From an uncultured Rhodospirillaceae bacterium (GTDB taxonomy: Bacteria > Pseudomonadota > Alphaproteobacteria > Rhodospirillales > Magnetospirillaceae): a DNA stretch of 64,000 bases. The first letter of the stretch is position 1. Every line of letters begins with the position of its first letter. A program made the position numbers and the translations under genes. Shown here piece after piece: positions 43,762 through 51,845 of the stretch. The notes under the pieces were generated by a model. It saw nothing but the letters and a program-made list of their open reading frames with translations, searched no databases and had not been told where the DNA came from. The stretch covers positions 124,001 through 188,000 of the forward strand of contig CALABS010000077.1 of NCBI GenBank assembly GCA_937887565.1, written 5' to 3'.

Positions 43762-45230
43762 GGGCGGCCTCCCTCGATCTCGGTCACGGCGCGGCGAGCC
43801 TCCTCGGAATCATCGAACGCCGTCACCGTAGACCCCACGATTTGGCCGATTTCGTGACCTTTTCCGGCCACCACCAGAATGTCCCCCTTGCGCAGCTCGC
43901 TCACCCCGAATCGAATGGCGGCGGCGCGGTCGCCGATTTCCACCGCGCCGGGCGCGGCGGCCAGGACGGCGGCACGGATGGCGGCCGGGTCCTCGCCGCG
44001 CGGATTGTCGTCGGTGACCACCGCCAGATCGGCCAGGCGGGCGGCGATGGCGCCCATCTGTGGCCGCTTGCCGGGGTCGCGGTCGCCGCCGCAGCCGAAC
44101 ACCACCACCAGCCGCCCGGCGGCATGCGGGCGCAGCGCGGCCAGCACCGTCTCCAGCGCGTCGGGGGTGTGGGCGTAGTCCACGTAGACCGCGGCGCCGG
44201 CGGCGGTCGCGGCCACCTGCTGGAGGCGTCCGGGTACGCCCTCCAGGGTTTCCAGCGCCTCGGCGGCGGTCACCGCGTCCATGCCGGCGGCGACGGCGAG
44301 CCCCAGGGCGGCCAGCGCGTTGGCGGCCTGGAAGCCGCCGGCCAGGGGCAGCCGGATCGTCTCGCGGCGGCCGAAGATCGACAGTTCCAGCACCTGGCCG
44401 ACGGCATCGGACCGCGTCGCCAGCAGACGCAGGTCGGCGCCGCCGGTGCCGAAGACGATCGTATGCAGGCCACGTGCCGTGGCGACCGCCATGACCCGGT
44501 CGGCACCGTCGGCGTCGGCATTGACCACGACGGTCGCTCCCTGCGGCAGCACCTCGGAGAACAGGCGCAGCTTGGCCTCCAGATAGGCCTCCATGGAGCC
44601 GTGATAGTCCAGGTGGTCGCGGGTCAGATTGGTGAAGGCGGCCGCCGCCAGCCGCACCCCGTCGAGGCGGAATTGCGCCAGCCCGTGGCTGGAGGCCTCC
44701 ATGCAGGCATGGGTGACGCCGGCCCGCGCCAGATCGGCCAGCGCGGCGTGCAGCTCGGCCGGGTCGGGAGTGGTCAGGCCGCCCCTGTTCTCCCAGCCCT
44801 CGGCGATGATCCCCAGCGTGCCGATGGCCGCCGAGGGATGGCCGAGGCGGTGGCAGATCTGGCGGAAGAAATTGGCGACCGAGGTCTTGCCGTTGGTGCC
44901 GGTGACCGCGACCATGGTCTCGGGCTGCAGCCCATGGAAGGCGGCGGCCAATTGCGCGAATCGGCGGCGCGGATTGGGGTCGGTCACCACCGCCACGCCC
45001 TCGGCCTCGATCACCGTGCCCTCGGGGGCCAATACCGCCACCGCGCCCTGGGCCAGCGCCTGGTCGATGAAGGCGCGGCCGTCGGCGCGCGTTCCCGGCA
45101 GGGCGGCGAACAGCCAGCCGGGCGCGACGCGCCGGCTGTCGGCGGTGATGCCGGCGATCTCTGGGTCTATGCGCTGGGCCAGTCCGGTCATCTCACTCAG
45201 CCGCCGCAAGGTCCCTGCTCCCGTTCCCAT
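43758..45230 (-). CDS. murE: UDP-MurNAc-dipeptide meso-diaminopimelate ligase
   Basis: This 490-residue Mur ligase has the P-loop VTGTNGKTSVANFF and NLTRDHLDYHG. It also has the DDNPRGEDP motif that marks use of meso-diaminopimelate, as expected for a Gram-negative wall. Two starts are plausible: 45230 (used; AAGGGA seven bases upstream, and it keeps an LRRLSE segment found at MurE N-termini), which overlaps ftsI by 38 bases, or 45191, just after the ftsI stop with a weaker site. Confidence 0.95.
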   Translation of the reverse strand: MGTGAGTLRRLSEMTGLAQRIDPEIAGITADSRRVAPGWLFAALPGTRADGRAFIDQALAQGAVAVLAPEGTVIEAEGVAVVTDPNPRRRFAQLAAAFHGLQPETMVAVTGTNGKTSVANFFRQICHRLGHPSAAIGTLGIIAEGWENRGGLTTPDPAELHAALADLARAGVTHACMEASSHGLAQFRLDGVRLAAAAFTNLTRDHLDYHGSMEAYLEAKLRLFSEVLPQGATVVVNADADGADRVMAVATARGLHTIVFGTGGADLRLLATRSDAVGQVLELSIFGRRETIRLPLAGGFQAANALAALGLAVAAGMDAVTAAEALETLEGVPGRLQQVAATAAGAAVYVDYAHTPDALETVLAALRPHAAGRLVVVFGCGGDRDPGKRPQMGAIAARLADLAVVTDDNPRGEDPAAIRAAVLAAAPGAVEIGDRAAAIRFGVSELRKGDILVVAGKGHEIGQIVGSTVTAFDDSEEARRAVTEIEGGRP

Positions 45231-46953
45231 TCACGATTCCCTTGCCGCCGGGAGCCGGCTGCGGCGGAATCGCCTTCGGCATCAGGCCCATCAGCGGCGC
45301 GATCTGGGCGATGATCCGCCCGGCGGTCGGCGCGGCCGTCCAGCCCGCGGTGATGAACCCGAAGGTTTCCTTGGTCCCCTGCGGCTCGTCGATCATGACA
45401 AGGACGACGTAGCGGGGGGCATCCATGGGGAAGGCGGCGACGAAGGACGACAATACGGCCTTCCGTCTGTAGGAACCGTTGACGGCCTTTTCGGCGGTGC
45501 CGGTCTTGCCGCCCACCTCGTAGCCGGGCACGTCCGCCTTCTTGCCGGTTCCCTCGGTGACCACCAGCCGCATCAGGCCGCGCATCTGGTCCGAGGTCTT
45601 CTGCTTCAGCACCCGCTCGCCGGGGACCGGGGCGCCGCCCTCGGACGCCACCAGCGTCGGTGGGTGGAACAGTCCGCCGTTGACCAGGGCGGCGGCCCCC
45701 GAGACCAGTTGCAGCGGCGTCACCGACAGGCCGTGGCCGAACGAAATGGTGATGGTGTTGATCTCGCGCCACGTGGACGGTACCAGCGGCGAGCCGACCT
45801 CGGGCAGTTCCAGGCTCGGCGTGTCCAGCATGCCGATGCGCTTCATGAAGGCGCGCTGGAAATCGGTTCCGGCCTCTAGCGCCATGCGAGCCGAGCCGAT
45901 ATTGGACGAGTGGATCAGGATCTCGGGGACGGTCAGCCAGCGGTTCTGGGCGTGGTCGTCGTTGATCTCGTGGCGGCCGTAGCGCAGCGGCTTGGTGGCG
46001 TCGAAGGACGAGGTGACGGCGACCTTGCCGCTTTCCAACGCCATGGCCGTGTTGAACAGCTTGAACGTGGAGCCCATCTCGTAGGCGCCCTTGGTGGCGC
46101 GGTTGAACAGCGCCTCGTCATTGGCGCCCGCCGGCGGATCGTTGGGATCGAAATCGGGCAGGCTGACCAGCGACAGCATCTCGCCGGTGTGGACGTCGAG
46201 CACCATGCCGGTGGCCCCCAGCGCCCGGAAGGTGGCGACCGCCTTCAGCAATTCGTTGCGCACCACGGTCTGCAGGCGCACGTCCACCGACAGCCGCAGG
46301 GGGGCCGGGCCGGCGCGCAGGCCGGCGTCGAACTTCCTTTCGATGCCGGCGATTCCCTTGTTGTCGATGTCGGTCATCCCGACGATATGGGCGACGAGGT
46401 TGCCGTGGGGGTAGACCCGCCTCTCGCCCTTCTCGAAATACAGACCGGGGATGCCCAGCGCATTGACGTCGTATTGCTGGCGGGGGGTCAGGTTGCGCCG
46501 GAGATAGACGAAGGTGCGGTCCGACGACAGCTTCGTCCTGACGTCGGCCGGGTCGAGGTCCGGCAACACCATCGACAGCTTCTGGGCGGCCTCGGCGGCG
46601 TCGAGCACCTCGGCGGCGTTGGCGTACAGCGACACCGTCGGCAGGCTGGTGGCCAGCACGACGCCGTTGCGGTCGGTGATGTCGGCGCGCTCCATCTCCA
46701 GGCCGTCGGTGCGGGCCTGGGGCAGCGGGCGGGGTTTGGCGGGATCGCGGTCCAACACCGCCACGTCCACCATGCGCACGCCAATCACCGCGAAGGCGGC
46801 CAGGAACATGGCCGAGGTGGCGACCAGGCGGGCGCGGCCGGTCTCCAGCGCCCGCTTGCGGACGCCGTCGATCCTCAGCGCAGCCGGGCTGTTCTGGAGA
46901 TCCTCGCCGGCGTGGACGCCGGGGACGCGGGGCTTGGGGGCGAAGAGGGTCAC
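45193..46953 (-). CDS. ftsI: septal transpeptidase FtsI (PBP3)
   Basis: This 586-residue class B penicillin-binding protein has an N-terminal transmembrane anchor (about residues 43-63), a pedestal domain, and a transpeptidase domain with the three active-site motifs STFK (serine nucleophile), SSN and KTG (in GGKTGTAEK). It cross-links septal peptidoglycan with FtsW. GTG at 46953 overlaps the ftsL stop (GTGA). A longer ATG-started frame would run through ftsL and is not used. Confidence 0.96.
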   Translation of the reverse strand: MTLFAPKPRVPGVHAGEDLQNSPAALRIDGVRKRALETGRARLVATSAMFLAAFAVIGVRMVDVAVLDRDPAKPRPLPQARTDGLEMERADITDRNGVVLATSLPTVSLYANAAEVLDAAEAAQKLSMVLPDLDPADVRTKLSSDRTFVYLRRNLTPRQQYDVNALGIPGLYFEKGERRVYPHGNLVAHIVGMTDIDNKGIAGIERKFDAGLRAGPAPLRLSVDVRLQTVVRNELLKAVATFRALGATGMVLDVHTGEMLSLVSLPDFDPNDPPAGANDEALFNRATKGAYEMGSTFKLFNTAMALESGKVAVTSSFDATKPLRYGRHEINDDHAQNRWLTVPEILIHSSNIGSARMALEAGTDFQRAFMKRIGMLDTPSLELPEVGSPLVPSTWREINTITISFGHGLSVTPLQLVSGAAALVNGGLFHPPTLVASEGGAPVPGERVLKQKTSDQMRGLMRLVVTEGTGKKADVPGYEVGGKTGTAEKAVNGSYRRKAVLSSFVAAFPMDAPRYVVLVMIDEPQGTKETFGFITAGWTAAPTAGRIIAQIAPLMGLMPKAIPPQPAPGGKGIVNGNGSRDLAAAE

Positions 46954-47573
46954 CGGGCCTCCCCGCTGGTGGTGGACATCTCGCTGGCGGCCAGGGCCGG
47001 CGACTGGATGACGATGGTGCGGCGCGAGGCCGGGGCGGCTGCCGGGACGGGCGCCGGTGCTGGCTGCATCTTGGCGACGTGCACAGGAGCAACGGGCACA
47101 GGAGCAACGGGCACAGGAGCAACGTGCACAGGAGCAACGGGCACGGGGGCGACGCGCGTCGGGGTCGCCGGCGGCGCCGGCTCGATCCTGGCCGCCGTCC
47201 TGGCGGGGGCGGGCTTGACCGGTTCGGCCTTGGCGACGGCCACCGGCGCCTTGGGCGCGGCCGGCGCCGGCTCGGCGGCGTAGGCGGGGCCGTCGTCGCG
47301 CGGCAGGGTGTCCAACGTCGCCACCTGGGCCGGGGCCATGGGCTTCATGCCCAGGTATTTCTCCGACAACTGACGCAGGCGGGCCGGATCGTTGAGGTAG
47401 CTCCATTCGGCCTTGAGCACGTGGATGGCTTCCTGGTTGCGCTGAATCTCGCGGTTCAACTCGGCCAGGCGCGCCTCCTGCTCCTTGACCTCGTGCTTGA
47501 TGAAGAACAGGCCGACCCCGATGGCGGCGGCCATGCAGCTCCACAGGACGGTTCCCGCCAGTCCGCGCATCAT
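46950..47573 (-). CDS. ftsL: cell division protein FtsL with extended repeat tail
   Basis: This 207-residue protein starts with a transmembrane helix (residues 9-26), then a leucine-zipper-like coiled coil (EQEARLAELNREIQRNQEAI) and the segment LNDPARLRQLSEKYLGMKP, all as in FtsL. From about residue 85 an Ala/Pro/Val-rich tail follows, including a VAPV(P/H) pentapeptide repeated several times and encoded by a 15-bp minisatellite. Alphaproteobacterial FtsL is usually shorter (about 100-130). The start overlaps the rsmH stop by ATGA and the stop overlaps the ftsI start by GTGA. Confidence 0.9.
   Translation of the reverse strand: MMRGLAGTVLWSCMAAAIGVGLFFIKHEVKEQEARLAELNREIQRNQEAIHVLKAEWSYLNDPARLRQLSEKYLGMKPMAPAQVATLDTLPRDDGPAYAAEPAPAAPKAPVAVAKAEPVKPAPARTAARIEPAPPATPTRVAPVPVAPVHVAPVPVAPVPVAPVHVAKMQPAPAPVPAAAPASRRTIVIQSPALAASEMSTTSGEAR
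47074..47163 (-). repeat. 15-bp tandem repeat in ftsL
   Basis: Six consecutive 15-base units with the pattern GCAACGGGCACAGGA (plus strand) occupy 47074-47163. The middle four differ at no more than one to three bases and the outer two are more diverged. Each unit encodes one five-residue VAPV(P/H) block, so copy-number change would not shift the frame. Confidence 0.9.
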
Positions 47574-48559
47574 GCACCTCGCGTGGGTTGGGCCCGCGCG
47601 GGGGCCTGGGTCCGGACGGCGGCACGCAGCTTGGCCGAGCGGGCGCGGGGATTGCGGGCCAGTTCGTCGGCGCCGGCCGAGACCGCCTTGCGCGACAGCA
47701 GCGAGAAGGTCGGCGCCTGGCCGGCCTCGGCCGCCGGCAGGTGGCGAGACGGACGCGCCGCCTCGCCGCTGCGGTCCTTGAGGAAGCTCTTGACCGCCCG
47801 GTCCTCCAGCGAATGGAAGGTCACCACCGCCAGCCGCCCGCCGGGGGCCAGCAGGCGCTCGGCGGCGGCCAGGCCGCGCTCCAGCTCGCCCAGCTCGTCG
47901 TTGACGGCGATGCGCAGGGCCTGGAAGGTGCGGGTGGCGGGGTCGATGCCGTCGCCCGAGGCGCGGACCACCCGGCGCACCACCTCGGCCAATTCGAGCG
48001 TGCGCTCGAACGGCTTGTCCTTGCGGGCGGCGACGATGGCGCGGGCGACCTTGCGCGAGTGACGTTCCTCGCCGTAGCGGTAGATGATGTCGGCAAGCTC
48101 CGCCTCGCCGGCGGTGTTGACCAGGTCGGCGGCCGAGGGCCCGGCCTTTTCCATGCGCATGTCCAAGGGGCCGTCCTTGGCGAAGGAGAAGCCGCGCTCG
48201 GCCTGGTCGATCTGCATGGAGGACACGCCGATGTCCAGCGCCACCCCGTCCACCTGGGCGACGCCGCGCGCCGCCAGCAGCGCATCCATGTCGCCGAAGC
48301 GGCCCTCGACCATGATCATGCGGCCGCCCTGGCCGGCCTCGATGTCGCGGCCGCGGGCCACGGCGGTGGGATCGCGGTCGATGGCGAAGACGCGGCAGTC
48401 GGCGGCGCCCAGGATGGCCCGGGTGTAGCCGCCGGCGCCGAAGGTGCCGTCGACATAGGCGCCACCGTCGTGGGGCGCCAGCGCGTCGATCACCTCGGCG
48501 AGCAGCACCGGGACGTGGGGGAGGGATTCCGAGTCCCGGGGGGAGCGGGCGGGGGTCAT
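47570..48559 (-). CDS. rsmH: 16S rRNA (cytosine(1402)-N(4))-methyltransferase
   Basis: This 329-residue class I methyltransferase has HVPVLLAEVIDAL, YVDGTFGAGGYTRAIL (SAM-binding) and the MraW-specific DIGVSSMQIDQAERGFSF. Near the C-terminus are FQALRIAVNDEL and VVTFHSLEDRAVK. It methylates C1402 of 16S rRNA. The start overlaps the mraZ stop and the stop overlaps the ftsL start, both by ATGA. Confidence 0.97.
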   Translation of the reverse strand: MTPARSPRDSESLPHVPVLLAEVIDALAPHDGGAYVDGTFGAGGYTRAILGAADCRVFAIDRDPTAVARGRDIEAGQGGRMIMVEGRFGDMDALLAARGVAQVDGVALDIGVSSMQIDQAERGFSFAKDGPLDMRMEKAGPSAADLVNTAGEAELADIIYRYGEERHSRKVARAIVAARKDKPFERTLELAEVVRRVVRASGDGIDPATRTFQALRIAVNDELGELERGLAAAERLLAPGGRLAVVTFHSLEDRAVKSFLKDRSGEAARPSRHLPAAEAGQAPTFSLLSRKAVSAGADELARNPRARSAKLRAAVRTQAPARAQPTRGA

Positions 48560-49032
48560 TTGCCGTCACCCGGGGGAGCGGAGCGGGGCTTGAGCGGCAG
48601 GGTGGGACGGTTGGCCAGGGCGCGGGCGCGCAACTCGGCCTCCATGGCCTTGTAGGCGGCGGGCTCCCAGATCTGGAAGGTCTTGCCCTTGCCGACGAAG
48701 GCGCAGGTCTCGGTAATTCCGGCGTGGGCGATGATGTCCTCGGGCAGGACGATGCGGCCTTCGGGGTCCCAGGCGAGTTGGCGGGCGTCGGCGAAGATCA
48801 GGGCGGTGATGTCCTCGGCCTCGGCCGAGAAGGCGTCAAACGCCTGGGTGCTGTCCGACAGCCGCTCCATGAAGTCGATGCCGCAGCCCTCGATGGAGGG
48901 CGAGGTGAAGGAGCGGTAGGCGACGATACCCTGGAACGGCAACTGGGACAGGGACGCGCGGAAGGTCGCCGGGACCGACACGCGGCCCTTCTTGTCGACC
49001 TTGTTCACGAATGTGGAGAGGAAGAGTCCCAT
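48556..49032 (-). CDS. mraZ: transcriptional regulator MraZ
   Basis: This 158-residue protein has two MraZ/AbrB-type repeats. The first contains the GRVSVPATFR segment (residues 16-25) and the second the EGRIVLPEDI segment (about 91-100). MraZ forms ring-shaped oligomers that bind arrays of TGGG-containing direct repeats upstream of its own gene and repress the dcw operon. Such repeats are present at 49115-49148. The C-terminal extension is about ten residues longer than E. coli MraZ (152). Confidence 0.96.
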   Translation of the reverse strand: MGLFLSTFVNKVDKKGRVSVPATFRASLSQLPFQGIVAYRSFTSPSIEGCGIDFMERLSDSTQAFDAFSAEAEDITALIFADARQLAWDPEGRIVLPEDIIAHAGITETCAFVGKGKTFQIWEPAAYKAMEAELRARALANRPTLPLKPRSAPPGDGK

Positions 49033-49114
49033 CCTCGTCCGCCTGTCCCGGTTGAATTACCCGTCCCCGTTCCCGTCCCGTCTCGGCGCACTCCGCCCCT
49101 GGCGCCGCATTCGG

Positions 49115-49158
49115 TGGGTGCTTATGGGATATCATGGGATATCATGGGCGTCAATGGA
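49115..49158. promoter_or_regulatory. candidate MraZ operator: four TGGG boxes at 10-bp period
   Basis: Exact TGGG words start at 49115, 49125, 49135 and 49145 on the plus strand (a TGGA follows at 49155), with two of the spacers identical (ATATCA). The spacing equals one DNA turn, the pattern bound by MraZ in E. coli and other bacteria (TGGG-type boxes). The array lies 83-126 bases before the mraZ start. Here the TGGG strand is opposite to the gene. Confidence 0.75.
49126..49154 (-). promoter_or_regulatory. candidate mraZ/dcw promoter
   Basis: On the minus strand TTGACG (49149-49154) and TATCCC (49126-49131) are 17 bases apart, about 94 bases before the mraZ start. The TGGG array overlaps the spacer and the -10, which would fit autorepression. 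Confidence 0.45.
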
Positions 49159-49380
49159 TTCTGGTAGTAAAACCGTGGGTCATGCGTGTTGTTGGGGCAA
49201 ATTGGATAAGTTTTTAGCAAAGTACTGTAAGACGTGCGTGCAACTGATTGATTCAAGGGGATTCTTGTCAAGCCGGCTCTGGCGTGCGCCGGAATCGGGT
49301 TCGCGTCGTGTTCCGGCAGGCTGCCGCTGACCGGGCCGCGTGGCGGGCTTGGACGGATTTGGGATTTCATGGGAAGACGG

Positions 49381-49768
<388 letters not shown>

Positions 49769-49775
49769 CGGCGGC

Positions 49776-49804
49776 ACAATGTGGCAATGGCGGGGTGACG
49801 TCAA
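49776..49804 (-). promoter_or_regulatory. candidate rnpB promoter
   Basis: On the minus strand TTGACG (49799-49804) and CATTGT (49776-49781) are 17 bases apart. Transcription would start about seven bases further on, at the predicted 5' end of rnpB. Confidence 0.5.
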
Positions 49805-49955
49805 GACACGTGTGGTGGTGGCGGCGAACAGTGATGGCGTCTAGTTACGGCGTGATGGCCGATGGGGAATTCTTCGGCTTTTCTTTCGCCGTCCCCTGAA
49901 ATCGCCGCCGGGCATTTCGGCCGTGCCAGGCGGCGACTGCGCACCGCCACGAGGA

Positions 49956-49974
49956 GGCCGGGCCTGGCCCGGCC
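49956..49974. terminator. GC palindrome downstream of phasin gene
   Basis: A perfect 9-base-arm palindrome (GGCCGGGCC, one-base centre, GGCCCGGCC) lies about 12 bases after the phasin stop. There is no T-run, so termination, if any, would need more than the hairpin. Confidence 0.35.
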
Positions 49975-49985
49975 CTCCCCGTCGG

Positions 49986-50333
49986 TCAGCGCGGCATGCC
50001 CATGCCGCCCATGCCGGCCAAGGCGTCGGTGGACATTCGAAGCATGATGTCGCCGATCTGCCGGGCTCCGTCGATGGTATCGTCGTAATTCTGGCGGACC
50101 AGGCGCATCTGGCAGTCCAACACCTCCTTCGGGGTCTGGCACTGGCGCAGTTCATCGGCGGCGCTCATGTTGTTGCGGAACGACATCTGCGCCATGGACA
50201 CCAGCCGGCCCTGGACCTGGCTCCAGCCGTCCATCATGCGGACGGTCGCCTGCATGAGGTCTTTCTCCGAGGTCTTGGCCGCGACCTCCTCGCTGGAGGC
50301 GACGGCTTTCAGTTCGCTTCTTCTCTCACTCAT
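49986..50333 (-). CDS. phasin family protein
   Basis: This 115-residue helical protein is rich in Met, Gln and Ala (MQATVRMMDGWSQVQGRLVSMAQMSFRNNMSAADELRQC and similar, spread over residues 24-65) with a conserved-looking Cys near QCQTPKEV. It resembles phasins, which coat polyhydroxyalkanoate granules. The start at 50333 follows AAGGAGAG; an upstream Met in the same frame is not needed. No PHA synthase gene is in the window, so the assignment rests on composition and pattern. Confidence 0.6.
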   Translation of the reverse strand: MSERRSELKAVASSEEVAAKTSEKDLMQATVRMMDGWSQVQGRLVSMAQMSFRNNMSAADELRQCQTPKEVLDCQMRLVRQNYDDTIDGARQIGDIMLRMSTDALAGMGGMGMPR

Positions 50334-50527
50334 CGACTGGCTCTCCTTCCCTGGACTGCAATGGCCCACCCCCAGACAGTACCGAATTCAGCGGGGCATT
50401 CCGCCTGAGCAGGCGGTGTAGCGCCACGGCCAAACGGGAGCGGTCCCCTGCCAGGGGCCGGCTGAATGTCGGGACGACGGGAGTATGTGCCCACCGCATC
50501 GGGGTGGGCGCCGGGGAGGTGAGGGCC

Positions 50528-51274
50528 TCAGCCGAACAGCTTGTCGATCTCGTCCTGGCTGATGCCTTGGTTCTCGAGCGCCGGGCCGTTGAGGAGCTTC
50601 GATTCCTCGTCGATCGGGAACTCCTCCTTCTTCGGGACGATGTCGGCGATGTTGTCGGGTCCCCAGATGTCGATCATCGCGTTCACCCGGGCCTCGATGT
50701 ATTTCAGGGTCTTGACCACCTTGGTGATGCGCTGGCCGGTAATGTCCTGGAAGTTGCAGGCCTCGAACAGGCTGATGACCGTCTCGTTGATGTCCTCGCA
50801 GACGCGGGCGACGTAGGAATCGACACCGTGGGCCTGGATCTCGCGGGTCTGGCCCTCGATCTTCTCGGCGGCCTCAAGGATCTGCTGGGTGGCGCTTTCG
50901 GTCGAGGTGACGATGGCATCCAGTTCATAGGTGACGGCGATGATGCGGTCGTCGTCGGAATCCTTGGGCCGCAGGGCGGCGATCTCCTGCTTGGTCTGCT
51001 CGATGCAGACCGCCAGGGCGCGCAGCTCGGTCTTGAGCATCTGCACCTCGGCCTGCTTCTGGGTCACCACCTCGTCCAGCGACGCCACCTGGGCGGCGAG
51101 GGGGGGCGGCTCCTCGCCCTTGACCACGTGCTGGAGCGCCCGGATCTCGGCCTTGATCTCGTCGAGCGCCTTCATGACGTCCGGACTGCCGGCGGCCGAG
51201 GCCAGGCTCTGGGCGGCGCCCTGCGCCCGCATCCGCTGCAGTTCGGCGGTGAACAGTTTGCGATCGCTGGTCAT
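50528..51274 (-). CDS. cheZ: protein phosphatase CheZ
   Basis: This 248-residue helical protein has the CheZ active-site region FEACNFQDITGQRITKVV (about residues 170-187), with the Gln-Asp pair that enters the CheY active site. It ends in a short acidic/hydrophobic helix DEIDKLFG, as expected for the CheY-binding tail. It dephosphorylates CheY-P to reset flagellar switching. Its ATG overlaps the stop of the upstream hemerythrin gene (ATGA). It is the only che gene in the window. Confidence 0.88.
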   Translation of the reverse strand: MTSDRKLFTAELQRMRAQGAAQSLASAAGSPDVMKALDEIKAEIRALQHVVKGEEPPPLAAQVASLDEVVTQKQAEVQMLKTELRALAVCIEQTKQEIAALRPKDSDDDRIIAVTYELDAIVTSTESATQQILEAAEKIEGQTREIQAHGVDSYVARVCEDINETVISLFEACNFQDITGQRITKVVKTLKYIEARVNAMIDIWGPDNIADIVPKKEEFPIDEESKLLNGPALENQGISQDEIDKLFG

Positions 51275-51720
51275 GAAGATGCGCCTTCCCCCTTGTCCCC
51301 CGGGTCGGTATCGGTATCGCCGAACTCCCCGATCCAGGGCCCATACGATTTATCGGCAACCAGGATATGATCGGTCAACCACTTCTTCAGGAAGGTCAGC
51401 ATGTCCTCCCCCAGGGCCTGGCGGTCGCCGGCCAGCCAGCGGTCGCGAACCGCGCGCACCTCCGCTTCCAGCCGGCGGTGTTCGGCACGATGTCCGTCGA
51501 GGCCGGGAAAGCCGCTGCGGGCCAGCATCGCCTCCTCGCGGCGGAAGTGGTGTTCCGTGTATTCGGCGAGGACGTTGACCACGCTGCCCAGGACGTCACG
51601 GCTCTGGCCGGTTTCCAGGGCGTCCTGCAGCTGATTGACGAGGTTCATCAAAATCCGGTGGTCCGAATCGAGCAGCGCATTGCCGACGCTGTACGACTCT
51701 GTCCACGTCAATCCCGCCAT
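51271..51720 (-). CDS. bacteriohemerythrin, coupled to cheZ
   Basis: This 149-residue protein has all hemerythrin ligands: LDSDH (residues 19-23), HHFRREEAML (His and Glu), GHRAEH (two His) and DHILVADKSY (His and Asp). The C-terminus is an acidic tail of about 20 residues. The ATG at 51720 (MAGLTW) has GGGAGA nine bases upstream; the frame is open a little further but without family similarity. Its stop overlaps the cheZ start, so the two are probably co-translated. This suggests an oxygen-linked input to taxis, but that is inference. Confidence 0.88.
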   Translation of the reverse strand: MAGLTWTESYSVGNALLDSDHRILMNLVNQLQDALETGQSRDVLGSVVNVLAEYTEHHFRREEAMLARSGFPGLDGHRAEHRRLEAEVRAVRDRWLAGDRQALGEDMLTFLKKWLTDHILVADKSYGPWIGEFGDTDTDPGDKGEGASS

Positions 51721-51845
51721 CCGAGTCGTCTCCCGTTCGAATTTTGGAATCAATACACCGTCGCCGGGCACGGCGACAAGCGGAGCGGGTTAACCGGCGG
51801 CGGGAACGTGCTATCGTGGAACCGCCAGACATCGGATATTCGGCC

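Larger units (their letters stand above)
49033..49380. other. 348-bp intergenic region upstream of mraZ
   Basis: The region contains the mraZ leader, the candidate MraZ operator (49115-49158) and promoter (49126-49154), and about 220 further bases up to rnpB. That last stretch is AT-richer than average and without a convincing ORF. A second TGGGATTTCATGGG pair (49360-49373) lies next to the 3' end of rnpB. No additional gene was recognised. Confidence 0.5.

Noticed and set aside
45231..47625. A long FtsI/FtsL frame starting at 47625
   Set aside because: The part before 46953 runs through ftsL in a different frame and carries no PBP features.
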